Assembly (NCBI GenBank): GCA_903902895.1
Contig: CAIUWO010000046.1
Coordinates: 1-48,794, forward strand
Direction of reading: 5' to 3'
Source: Candidatus Hydrogenedentota bacterium
GTDB taxonomy: Bacteria > Hydrogenedentota > Hydrogenedentia > Hydrogenedentales > CAITNO01
DNA: 48,794 nt
In this document: positions 41,676-48,794 of the stretch, piece by piece
Layout of the letters: each line of letters opens with the position of its first letter
How positions within the stretch are numbered: position 1 is the stretch's first letter
Made by a program: the position numbers and the translations under genes
The notes under the pieces: generated by a model
Database searches by the model: none
What the model was told of the DNA's origin: nothing
What the model saw: only the letters and a program-made list of their open reading frames with translations

Positions 41676-41711
41676 ACATTGCACGTCGGCCATAGGAAGA
41701 CGGCCATCGGC

Positions 41712-41741
41712 TTGACCGGTCTTTAGTGGGAAACGTATTCT
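41712..41741 (+). promoter_or_regulatory. Promoter for the GHMP kinase/rsmI pair
   Basis: TTGACC (41712-41717), an 18-base spacer and TATTCT (41736-41741). The start is predicted near 41748, followed by AAGGAAAAAAGAC before the ATG at 41775. Confidence 0.65.
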
Positions 41742-41774
41742 TTCGCAGAGTAGACAGCAACAAGGAAAAAAGAC

Positions 41775-42776
41775 ATGGCCTGTGAAGCAACCGCCTACGC
41801 CCGCGCCGGGCTGATTGGAAACCCGTCGGACGGGTATTTCGGCAAGACCATCAGCTTTATCATCCGCGACTTTTCGGCCAAGGTGACACTGTATGAGAAC
41901 GCCCAACTTGAGATCGTGCCCAGTATGGAGGACAAGTCCCAGTATGCGGGCATGCGCGAGCTGGTCGAGGACGTGCACACCAACGGATATTACGGCGGCA
42001 TCCGGCTCATGAAAGCGGCCGTCAAGAAATTCCACGATTACTGCGTCAGCCACGAGGTGGAGCTGCCCAATGTCAATTTCTCCGTCCGCTACCGGTCGAC
42101 CATCCCCCGCCGCCTTGGCCTGGCCGGGTCCAGCGCGCTGGTCACGGCGACTATAAAGTGCCTGATGGACTTTTTTGACGTGGACATCCCCAAGGCACTC
42201 CTGCCCAATTTAATCCTGAGCGTTGAAACGGAGGAACTCGGCATCGCCGCCGGTCTGCAAGACCGGGTCATCCAGGTGTACGAAGGCGTGGTCTTCATGG
42301 ATTTTGACCGTGACTTGATGGAGCGCCAATATCACGGCATATACGAGGAACTCGACCCGGCGTCGCTGCCCCCACTCTTTATCGCCTACCGGCTGGACCT
42401 CGGAGAGGGTTCTGAAACCATCCACAACAACGTGCGCCAGCGCTGGATTGACGGGGACCCGAAAGTCATCGACGCCATGCACGACTTCGCCTCCTACGCG
42501 CAGGAGACGCGCGAGCTTCTTGTGGCGGGCCGTGGCATGGAAATAGGGCCGCTCATGGACAAGAATTTTGAGCGCCGCAAGACCATCTTCCGCCTGGATC
42601 CGCGGAATGTGGAAATGGTCGAGGTTGCCCGTTCGGTCGGCGCCCACGCCAAGTACGCCGGGTCGGGCGGGGCCATTGTGGGCATGTATTATGACGAGGA
42701 TATGCGCATGCGGCTTGCGGACGCCATGGCCCGCATAGGGGCGTCGATTATCACCCCCCGCATTGAAAGCGTCTGA
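41775..42776 (+). CDS. GHMP-family sugar kinase (glucuronokinase-like)
   Basis: A 333-residue protein. Motif 1 is 'ARAGLIGNPSDGYFGKTIS' (N-terminal substrate site), motif 2 is the ATP-binding 'IPRRLGLAGSSALVTATIK' (about residues 110-128), and motif 3 is 'AHAKYAGSGGAIVGMY' near the C-terminus. 'GNPSDGYFGK' is closest to glucuronokinase and related bacterial proteins, so phosphorylation of a uronic acid or hexose at C1 is plausible. It is followed after 6 bases by rsmI. The specific substrate is an inference. Confidence 0.85.
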   Translation: MACEATAYARAGLIGNPSDGYFGKTISFIIRDFSAKVTLYENAQLEIVPSMEDKSQYAGMRELVEDVHTNGYYGGIRLMKAAVKKFHDYCVSHEVELPNVNFSVRYRSTIPRRLGLAGSSALVTATIKCLMDFFDVDIPKALLPNLILSVETEELGIAAGLQDRVIQVYEGVVFMDFDRDLMERQYHGIYEELDPASLPPLFIAYRLDLGEGSETIHNNVRQRWIDGDPKVIDAMHDFASYAQETRELLVAGRGMEIGPLMDKNFERRKTIFRLDPRNVEMVEVARSVGAHAKYAGSGGAIVGMYYDEDMRMRLADAMARIGASIITPRIESV

Positions 42777-42782
42777 GGCCGC

Positions 42783-43517
42783 ATGGGAACGCTTTTTCTG
42801 GTCGCGACGCCCATCGGCAACATGGAAGATCTCTCCTACCGCGCCGTGCGCGTACTGGGCGAAGTGGACGTGCTGGCCTGCGAGGACACGCGCGTCACCT
42901 GGAAGATTTTTGAGCGCTACGGCATCAAGGCACCCGCCACGCGCTTTTCCTACCATGAGCACAACGAGGAGGTGGCCGCGAGGCGGATTCTGGGCCTGCT
43001 CAACGAGGATCGGTCCGTGGCCGTGTGCACCGACGGAGGACATCCCGGCATCAGCGACCCCGGCTACCGCATCGCTTCGCTGTGCCATGAGCACGGGCAC
43101 CGCATTGAGGTTATTCCAGGCCCAAGCGCGGCGACCACGGCGCTGCTGGCCTCCGGGTTGTCGTCGTCCAGTTTCACTTTCAAGGGCTTTCCCCCCCGCA
43201 AATCCGGCCAGCGCCAGCGCTTCTTTGAAATGGACCGGGACCTGCCCCACACACTCATTCTCTTCGAGTCCCCCTACCGGGTGGGGGCCTGCCTTGCCGA
43301 CGCTTTGGTGGTGCTCGGCAACCGCCTGGGGGCGGTGTGCATAGAACTAACCAAGAAGTTTGAGGCCGTTCACCGGGGCTATCTGGCGGATTTGGCCGCG
43401 CAGTTCAAGGGGAAGGAGATTAAGGGTGAAGTGACTATTGTCATTGCCGGGAACAATCCGAAATTCCGTGAGGAAGAGCCTGAAGTGGATGAGGACGAAG
43501 ACGAGGATGATTATTGA
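42783..43517 (+). CDS. rsmI: 16S rRNA (cytidine-2'-O)-methyltransferase RsmI
   Basis: A 244-residue tetrapyrrole-methylase-fold protein, near the usual length. 'MGTLFLVATPIGNMEDLSYRA', 'LACEDTRVTWKIFERYGI', 'CTDGGHPGISDPGYRI' and 'IPGPSAATTALLASGL' are hallmark RsmI sequences (usually 'SDAGTPGISDPG' with Ala/Thr, here Gly/His). It methylates C1402 of 16S rRNA with RsmH. The last 15 residues are almost all Glu/Asp, an unusual acidic tail. It is followed by a 485-base repeat-rich spacer. Confidence 0.95.
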   Translation: MGTLFLVATPIGNMEDLSYRAVRVLGEVDVLACEDTRVTWKIFERYGIKAPATRFSYHEHNEEVAARRILGLLNEDRSVAVCTDGGHPGISDPGYRIASLCHEHGHRIEVIPGPSAATTALLASGLSSSSFTFKGFPPRKSGQRQRFFEMDRDLPHTLILFESPYRVGACLADALVVLGNRLGAVCIELTKKFEAVHRGYLADLAAQFKGKEIKGEVTIVIAGNNPKFREEEPEVDEDEDEDDY

Positions 43518-44002
43518 AGACAAATTGCGAACCACAGTGGGCACGGAGGGGCCTGGAGCAGCAGCGCCGCAACCAAAAGAAGGCAGAAGACAGATTAACA
43601 GGGATGAACGGAATGGAGGGGATAGGACGGCTTTCACGCAAAGCCGCCAAGGCGCGAAGACGCAAAGAATAGGGAACCCAGGAACAAAAGAGGAGGAACA
43701 CAACGAAAACACGGTGTGCGTATGGTGGCCGCAATCTGATTTTGGGAGGAGTTGGATGTATGGGAGATGTGAGAAGGATGGGAGTTTGCGCGCTTCTCCT
43801 CGGCGCTTATCTTCGTTCACCGCGAGAAGAACCCCACCCCTGCCCCTCCCCTTGTCAAGGGGAGGGAGAAGGCAGAGGCCGGGCACGACTTCTTACGGAG
43901 TAGAACTCCCTCAGCGGGCAGATTTTCGCAACAAGATGTCCAATCGGAAGAATGGCGTTACCGGGAAAAGTCGTCTTGGATGCTCACTCAGGCTGGAACA
44001 TC
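43518..44002. other. 485-bp non-coding spacer made of repeat-like debris
   Basis: Between rsmI and the leftward symporter gene. No credible gene is present. It holds several patches that look like dispersed environmental-bacterial repeats: a GGCTTT/AAAGCC hairpin (43629-43645), followed by repeated ACGCAAAG and GCGAAGACG motifs (about 43637-43668), a purine-rich stretch, and the G/C palindrome described at 43844. No terminator for either gene is obvious. Confidence 0.55.
43844..43866. repeat. C/G palindromic repeat in the spacer
   Basis: CCCTCCCCTT, GTC and AAGGGGAGGG form a perfect 10-bp stem with a 3-base loop, preceded by CCCCACCCCTG. There is no T-run, so it resembles a dispersed palindromic element rather than a terminator. 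Confidence 0.7.
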
Positions 44003-45862
44003 CTAGCCTTGGGCGTTGTTGGCGGCTTCCTCCTGTTCGGGGGTGACCATTTTTCCGGACCAGAGGCGGTTGATGACCGCCAGCACCACGATGCCGCTGA
44101 CGGCAAAGACACCGAAGAGCGCGAGGGCATAGTTCGTGCGGCCGTAGAGGAAGTTGCCCACGGTGAAGAGCGAGGACCAGATGACCGTGCATCCCGCCAC
44201 CCAGCCAATGAGTGCCAGGGGAATGTTCTCGTGGGTGGCACGGGCCTCTTCGTCCGTCACGCCGGCCTCTTTGCGGATTGCGTACCAGCCCGGCCCAAAG
44301 GGGCGAACCTTCTTGTAGAACTCCACAAGCGTCTTGCGGTCCGTCTTTGGCCCCAAGAAAGCGGCCAACACCCAGCAGGCGGTTGTGATGGCTATGGTGA
44401 TAAGAAGGGCCTGGGCGGTGGTAAACTCGATACCGCCGCGCTTGAGGACCAGCAGGCCGATGGACACGGCGAAGGAACTGACCATGGCCACCACCTCACA
44501 CCATGCATTAATGCGCCACCAGAACCAGCGAAGCAGATAAAGCAGCCCCGTGCCGGCGCCCACCTGGAGCATGATGTCGAAGTTCTCCTTGGCCGAGTCC
44601 AGGACAAAGACCATGGCAGAGGATGCGAAGAACAGGCCGACCGTGGTCATCCTTCCGGCCCACACATAGTGCTTTTCGTTTGCGCCCTTGACGATGAAGC
44701 GCCTGTACAAATCGTGCACCAGGTAGGATGCACCCCAGTTGAGGTGGGTCAGGATCGTGGAGGAATTGGCGGCAATCAACCCGCCCACCATCAGGCCGGC
44801 AAACCCGGCGGGGAGAAACACGAGCATTGCCGGGTAGGCAATGTCATGATTGACGAGGCTGGGGTCCAGATTTGGGAAGGCCGACTGGATATCGGAGAGC
44901 TTGGGGTAAATAATCAACGAGCAGAGCGCCACCAGAATCCATGGCCATGGGCGGAGCACATAGTGGGCCACATTGAAGAAGAGCACCGCACCCAGGGAGT
45001 CCTTTTCGGACTTGGAGGACAGCATGCGCTGCGCGATATAGCTTCCGCCGCCGGGCTCGGCCCCCGGATACCATACGGCCCACCACTGCACGGCAATGGG
45101 CAAAACGAACACCATGACGGCCATGTCCCAATTGTTGGTGAAATCGGGCAAAATGTTGAGGTAATGCAACATGGTCTTGCCGTCGGGGGCGAGTTGCGGG
45201 GCCGAGAGCTTGTCCACCAGCCCGCTGAGCCCGCCAACCTCCGGCAGTTTTAGGGCGAAGTACGCGGCGGCAATCACGGCCGTCATCTTGATAAAGAACT
45301 GTATCATGTCAATCACCAGCACGCCCCACAGTCCGGAGTGCGCCGCAAACACCACATTCAACAGGCCAATGCCCGCCAGCGTCTGCCAGCGGTCGAGCCC
45401 AAACAGAATGCCGGCAATCTTGCAGGCGGCCAAATTGACCGAGGCCATGATGATGCAGTTGAAGAAAAGGCCCAGGTAAACCGCGCGGAAACCGCGCACC
45501 AAACTGGCGGCCCTGCCCGAATAGCGGATCTCGTAGAACTCGAGGTCCGTCATAACGCCAGAGCGCCGCCACAGGCGGGCATAAAAGAACACCGTGGCCA
45601 CGCCGGTAAGCACGAACGCCCACCAGCACCAGTTGCCTGACACGCCCTGCCGACGCACAATGTCCGTCACCAGGTTGGGCGTGTCGCTGCTGAAGGTGGT
45701 CGCAACCATGGACAGCCCTGCAAGCCACCACGGCACCGAACGGCCGGAGGCGAAGAACTCGGTTGTGCTCTTGCCCGCCCGTTTACCGAAGAACAGGGCG
45801 GGAACGAAGCAGACGAGCAGCGAGGCCACAATGATGACCCAGTCCAGACCTACCAAGTGCAT
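44003..45862 (-). CDS. Sodium:solute symporter (SSF) family transporter
   Basis: A 619-residue polytopic protein from the ATG after AAAGGAATTATGGC. At least 13 hydrophobic segments are visible. 'DWVIIVASLLVCFVPALFFG' begins helix 1, 'FFASGRSVPWWLAGLSMVATTFSSDTPNLVT' (in parts) is the SSF motif near helix 2, and 'VGGLIAANSSTILTHLNWGASYLVHDLY' is the conserved helix-9 sodium site region. It imports a solute with sodium, often a sugar, proline or pantothenate; the substrate is not readable from sequence. A GTG 28 codons upstream is rejected because the extra peptide is charged and has no membrane segment. Confidence 0.93.
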   Translation of the reverse strand: MHLVGLDWVIIVASLLVCFVPALFFGKRAGKSTTEFFASGRSVPWWLAGLSMVATTFSSDTPNLVTDIVRRQGVSGNWCWWAFVLTGVATVFFYARLWRRSGVMTDLEFYEIRYSGRAASLVRGFRAVYLGLFFNCIIMASVNLAACKIAGILFGLDRWQTLAGIGLLNVVFAAHSGLWGVLVIDMIQFFIKMTAVIAAAYFALKLPEVGGLSGLVDKLSAPQLAPDGKTMLHYLNILPDFTNNWDMAVMVFVLPIAVQWWAVWYPGAEPGGGSYIAQRMLSSKSEKDSLGAVLFFNVAHYVLRPWPWILVALCSLIIYPKLSDIQSAFPNLDPSLVNHDIAYPAMLVFLPAGFAGLMVGGLIAANSSTILTHLNWGASYLVHDLYRRFIVKGANEKHYVWAGRMTTVGLFFASSAMVFVLDSAKENFDIMLQVGAGTGLLYLLRWFWWRINAWCEVVAMVSSFAVSIGLLVLKRGGIEFTTAQALLITIAITTACWVLAAFLGPKTDRKTLVEFYKKVRPFGPGWYAIRKEAGVTDEEARATHENIPLALIGWVAGCTVIWSSLFTVGNFLYGRTNYALALFGVFAVSGIVVLAVINRLWSGKMVTPEQEEAANNAQG

Positions 45863-45967
45863 GCCATAATTCCTTTCCGATCGCCGCAAAAACCGTTCCG
45901 CCACCCCTCTTGCACGCGCAAGTTTACCCGTCACACCGGTCGGCACTCAACTCTGAGATCATTGTCT

Positions 45968-45997
45968 TTGATACGCGGTCAATCAACCCGGTAAACT
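45968..45997 (+). promoter_or_regulatory. Promoter for the bactofilin gene group
   Basis: TTGATA (45968-45973), an 18-base spacer and TAAACT (45992-45997). The predicted start near 46004 gives a leader of about 80 bases. Confidence 0.5.
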
Positions 45998-46083
45998 CTT
46001 GGGGCCAGACATGACAATCCAGGCTGGCCGAAAGGCCCAAGCCTGAGTCCGTTCTTTGCCAACCGATTGAGGTGTTCTTGACC

Positions 46084-46794
46084 ATGAGCGACAAGAATGA
46101 ATCCCCCCCCCGCGCCGGAGAAACCGGGATGCCCGAGCTTGGTGACTTCAGCGACTTCGCCCGCGCCAGCCGGGGCGGCCTGTTTTCCCGTCTCGCGGAG
46201 CGTTTTTCCGAGGCGCTTCAGCAGGGCCGCGGCGGGGCCCGCCACCGGAACGCTGTGGCGGAAATGCGGCGTTTTCCGGCCATCGCGCCAGATGACCCCG
46301 CCACCCGGCGCTCGCGGAATGTCAATCTTCGCCGAATGGTTATCCCAGAGGGTGTTACAATTGAAGGGTCCATGAATGGCGGTGCGGAGTCGGAAATTGG
46401 CGGCCGCATAGAGGGTGACCTCAACGTGGACGGGGCACTGTTCTTATTGAAAACCGCCGTGGTTACGGGAAACGTGCGCGCCGGTTCCTGCCAGATGGAC
46501 GGCCTGGTTGAAGGCGGTGTTGAAGTTTCCAACGACCTCGCGATAGGTAAAACCGGCCGGCTCAATGCCAATGTGGTTGCCGGACGCAATGTGGACATTG
46601 CCGGACAGGTTCACGGGAATGTCAGCACGCCGGGAAGGCTAAAACTGGCGGCAGGAAGTGTTGTCAACGGAGACGTGCACGTGCGCGTTCTAAACATGGA
46701 AGAAGGAGCCGCTCTAAATGGTGTTTGCACCATGCGCGCGCCCGAACCCAAATCAGACACCAACGCCCCGACAAAGGAGCAACTGAAACCATGA
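46084..46794 (+). CDS. Bactofilin (polymer-forming cytoskeletal protein)
   Basis: A 236-residue protein. A disordered N-terminal 70 residues are followed by a right-handed beta-helix of the DUF583/bactofilin type, with repeating turns such as 'GGRIEGDLNVDGALFLLKTA', 'VTGNVRAGSCQMDGLVEGGV' and 'AGQVHGNVSTPGRLKLAAGS'. Bactofilins polymerise without nucleotides and scaffold cell-wall enzymes at the membrane. The ATG at 46084 is preferred over a GTG four codons earlier. Its stop overlaps the next ATG (ATGA). The N-terminus is longer than average and has several prolines and arginines. Confidence 0.88.
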   Translation: MSDKNESPPRAGETGMPELGDFSDFARASRGGLFSRLAERFSEALQQGRGGARHRNAVAEMRRFPAIAPDDPATRRSRNVNLRRMVIPEGVTIEGSMNGGAESEIGGRIEGDLNVDGALFLLKTAVVTGNVRAGSCQMDGLVEGGVEVSNDLAIGKTGRLNANVVAGRNVDIAGQVHGNVSTPGRLKLAAGSVVNGDVHVRVLNMEEGAALNGVCTMRAPEPKSDTNAPTKEQLKP

Positions 46795-47489
46795 TGATGC
46801 CAGGCATGTATTTCGGCCCGGATATTCTGCTGATGATACCGGCCATTATTTTTTCGCTGTGGGCGCAATGGGCGGTAAAAAGCGCCTATGCGAAGTATTC
46901 CAAGATTGGCACGGGTTCCCGAATGACCGGGGCTGCGGCGGCGCGCGCGATTCTGGACAGCGCCGGCGTGCACAACGTGGAAATCGGCGCCATTCCCGGT
47001 GAAATGACGGACCACTACGACCCGACCAAGAAGATTGTGAACCTTTCCGAGGGCGTGTACGGCAGCGACTCCATCGCGGCGGTGGGCATCGCGGCCCACG
47101 AAGTGGGCCATGCCATTCAGGACGCGCACCAGTACGCGCCCATGAAACTGCGCCACCTGATTTACCCCATTTCCTCAATTGGTTCGACGCTGTCGTTCCC
47201 GCTCATATTGGCCGGTTTGGTCTTCGGCCATTCCGGGGGATGGCTGCTGCATCTGGGCATCTATCTTTTTGCCGCCGCCGTCGCGTTCACCATTGTGACG
47301 CTGCCGGTCGAGTTCAACGCAAGCAGCCGCGCGGTGCAGGCGCTGGCCAAAGGCGGCTATCTGACCGCCGACGAACTGAACGGCGTGCGCAAGGTGCTGC
47401 GGGCCGCGGCGCTGACCTATGTGGCGGCCGCAGCGGCGGCGGTGCTGCAACTGCTGCGCCTGCTCCTTATTGCCCGCGGGCGCGATTAA
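46791..47489 (+). CDS. YugP-type zinc metallopeptidase, membrane protein
   Basis: A 232-residue protein. It starts with three ATGs in a row; AAAGGAG lies 11 bases before. An N-terminal membrane segment (residues 10-26), the zinc motif HEVGH (103-107) within 'IAAHEVGHAIQDAHQY', a Glu/Asp downstream in 'LPVEFNASSRAVQAL', and two or three more membrane helices match the PF04298-type peptidases (YugP). The substrate is unknown. It is translationally coupled to bactofilin by ATGA, so the peptidase may act on the cell envelope in the same place. Confidence 0.9.
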   Translation: MMMPGMYFGPDILLMIPAIIFSLWAQWAVKSAYAKYSKIGTGSRMTGAAAARAILDSAGVHNVEIGAIPGEMTDHYDPTKKIVNLSEGVYGSDSIAAVGIAAHEVGHAIQDAHQYAPMKLRHLIYPISSIGSTLSFPLILAGLVFGHSGGWLLHLGIYLFAAAVAFTIVTLPVEFNASSRAVQALAKGGYLTADELNGVRKVLRAAALTYVAAAAAAVLQLLRLLLIARGRD

Positions 47490-47496
47490 GGCATCC

Positions 47497-48636
47497 ATGG
47501 TCCGCATTCCCACCCATACCGCGCCGCGCGTCCTGCTGGGCGTTGCGGCGCTTCTGTTTGCCCTTTGCCCGGCCCTTTCCGCGCAGGAACAGGTGTTTAC
47601 CGTGCGCATGACCGGGCAGGCGGACGGTGTGGGCATTGCGGCGCGCAACAATGCCGTGGCCAGCGCCGAAGAGCAGGTGGTCACCGATGTGCTGCGGTCC
47701 CTGATTAACATGGAGGACCTTGCGCCGTTCAAGGCCATGCTCCGCCGCGCCTCCGGCTACATCCAGCGCTACGACCTGCTGCACTGCGATATAGCCAACA
47801 ACAGCACCACGGTTGAAATCGACGCGTATGTGCTGGAAAAGCCACTCAGGCAGGACGTTGCCGCCGCCATGCTGCCGCGGCTGCCCAAGAACTCGTCCGT
47901 GCTGCTTGTCATTGGCGAGCAGGCCACGCCGGAAATGCCAATGACGGCCGGTGCGGGAGCGGCATACCTTGTACTGCGCGACGGCTTGGAAAAGTACGGC
48001 TTTACCGTGGTCGGCCCGGACAAGCTAAACGCGGTCTACAGCGCCGACAAATTGCTGGCCGTCGCGGGCGGCGCCGTGGACGAGGGGTCGCGTTTTGCCC
48101 GGGAGAACCTTCAGGATGTGGTCATCACCGGAGTGGCAACCTCAACGCATGAGGCCCTGGCCACCGCGGGTGACATGACCAGGAACCGCGCACGTGTGGC
48201 GCTCCGCGTCTTTTCCGGTCCGGACGGCAAGATGACCGACGCGCTGGGCGCGGAAGCCGTGGTGCAGAGCGGTGACCCGCGCGACGGCGGCGACCAGGCG
48301 ATTTCAGACGCAACCGGCAAACTGGTCACCGACACCACTGTGGCCGTGGTGCTGGCCCTGCTGGGCCGGCAGGAAAAGGACCGTGTCCTGCTTACGCTGG
48401 AACAGCCCGGCGACGGGACCGCCGTGCGTGAAATCGTGGAAGCGCTGCGCAGGGCCGAGGGGGTTTCCGGCGTTGAGGAAATGCTTGCCACCCCCGCGCT
48501 TGCCCGGCTGCAGATTGACTATCAGGGCTCCATGGCCCGGCTGGCCGACCTCATCGCCGCGCTGCCCCTGTCCGGCGGCGCGCTTGAAGTCCGAAAAGCC
48601 GTTGGCCGCGAGATCACCGCCGCGCTCCGGCACTAG
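47497..48636 (+). CDS. Exported protein with FlgT-like N-terminal region
   Basis: A 379-residue protein with a signal peptide ending near 'ALSAQEQ'. The following 'MTGQADGVGIAARNNAVASAEEQVVTDVL' (two parts) and 'MLRRASGYIQRYDLL' resemble the N-terminal domain of FlgT and related exported proteins ('AR..A...A' with a long helix). A central alpha/beta region ('SSVLLVIGEQATPEMPMTAG', 'VVITGVATST') looks like the FlgT middle/curli CsgG-type fold, and a C-terminal small domain follows. No flagellar genes are nearby, so a flagellar role is not implied. It begins 7 bases after the zinc peptidase. Confidence 0.55.
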   Translation: MVRIPTHTAPRVLLGVAALLFALCPALSAQEQVFTVRMTGQADGVGIAARNNAVASAEEQVVTDVLRSLINMEDLAPFKAMLRRASGYIQRYDLLHCDIANNSTTVEIDAYVLEKPLRQDVAAAMLPRLPKNSSVLLVIGEQATPEMPMTAGAGAAYLVLRDGLEKYGFTVVGPDKLNAVYSADKLLAVAGGAVDEGSRFARENLQDVVITGVATSTHEALATAGDMTRNRARVALRVFSGPDGKMTDALGAEAVVQSGDPRDGGDQAISDATGKLVTDTTVAVVLALLGRQEKDRVLLTLEQPGDGTAVREIVEALRRAEGVSGVEEMLATPALARLQIDYQGSMARLADLIAALPLSGGALEVRKAVGREITAALRH

Positions 48637-48640
48637 CGCG

Positions 48641-48794
48641 TCACGCGTTGCGGTCGGTGTCCTTCCCGCCATCCCCGTGAATCACAAAATACGGCCGGTG
48701 CTGCACTTCAACGAAGATACGGCCGATGTATTCGCACATCAATCCCGTGGCAACAAGCTGCACTCCGGTGCAGAAAAAGAAGAGCGCCACCACA
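48641..48794 (-). CDS. Family 2 glycosyltransferase, C-terminal end (cut by window edge)
   Basis: The minus strand from the right edge reads 51 codons, then a TGA at 48641-48643. The peptide 'FFFCTGVQLVATGLMCEYIG' continues with 'RIFVEVQHRPYFVIHGDGG'. A hydrophobic helix followed by 'GEYIGRI..EV..RP.Y.V' is the conserved end of DPM1/ArnC-type membrane glycosyltransferases, which load polyprenyl phosphate with sugars. It converges on the FlgT-like gene with a 4-base gap. Only the C-terminal part is visible. Confidence 0.82.
   Translation of the reverse strand, partial: VVALFFFCTGVQLVATGLMCEYIGRIFVEVQHRPYFVIHGDGGKDTDRNA

Noticed and set aside
42210-43250. 346-codon minus-strand frame across the GHMP kinase and rsmI
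   Set aside because: It spans two clear genes on the other strand and has no recognisable domain.
43438-44046. Plus-strand frame in the repeat-rich spacer
   Set aside because: It begins inside rsmI, runs through palindromes and has no protein-like composition. The spacer is better explained as repeats.
46616-46630. GGGAATGTCAGCA resembling the repeat core
   Set aside because: There is no paired flank and it lies in the bactofilin beta-helix coding sequence, so the match to the core is chance.

Overview
The window is chromosomal DNA, GC-rich by eye, from a Gram-negative (diderm) bacterium. Evidence for two membranes is a near-complete type II secretion system (T2SS) with a secretin, several lipoproteins with lipoboxes, a LolA-like lipoprotein, an AsmA-like protein and a bactofilin. 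The mixture also includes a GH51 glycosidase, a DUF1080-like secreted protein, an exported fucose-isomerase-like protein and a PilM/PilN-type GspL. It would fit an uncultured lineage near the PVC group or Hydrogenedentota, but that placement is an inference with low confidence. No rRNA, tRNA, CRISPR array, insertion sequence or prophage was recognised.

Layout. 1-4.7 kb: the N-terminus of a RidA-family gene (cut by the left edge), a PAS histidine kinase, a Dabb-domain exported protein, a SIS isomerase, a ferredoxin-type aldo/keto reductase and a small membrane protein. 4.7-13.7 kb: a rightward series that starts with a lipoprotein built of three STN/N0-like modules, then recA, a 1042-aa AsmA-like protein, a zinc-ribbon protein, a SPOR protein, panE and a DUF374 acyltransferase. 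13.7-17.7 kb: rlmN and a LolA-like lipoprotein leftward, then rpmB and a patatin lipoprotein rightward, separated by a perfect terminator. 17.8-32.2 kb: one leftward block reading ECF sigma, anti-sigma-like protein, gspE-F-G-H-I-J-K-L-M, a GspC-like protein and gspD, closed by a strong terminator. 32.4-35.8 kb: an unrecognised protein, a GH51 arabinofuranosidase and a glycosyltransferase. 36-40.1 kb: prfC and two exported carbohydrate-related proteins. 40.2-43.5 kb: M50 protease, lipB, GHMP kinase and rsmI. The rest is a repeat-laden spacer, a sodium/solute symporter, bactofilin, a zinc peptidase, a FlgT-like exported protein and the C-terminus of a GT2 enzyme at the right edge.

How it fits together. 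The T2SS block encodes cytoplasmic ATPase (E), inner-membrane platform (F, L, M, C-like), pseudopilins (G-K) and outer-membrane secretin (D). The prepilin peptidase (GspO) is not in the window. The sigma/anti-sigma pair directly upstream could tie secretion to an envelope signal. The exported glycosidase-like and sugar-isomerase-like proteins suggest a polysaccharide-using lifestyle.

The points most worth a second look are: a repetitive palindromic element expressed in frame inside the GH51 enzyme, with a related copy between genes elsewhere; a secretin with an unusually long low-complexity N-terminus and four N1-type modules; a lipoprotein that looks like free-standing N0 modules; an inverted repeat over the recA promoter; and overlapping divergent promoters with a probable leaderless transcript.
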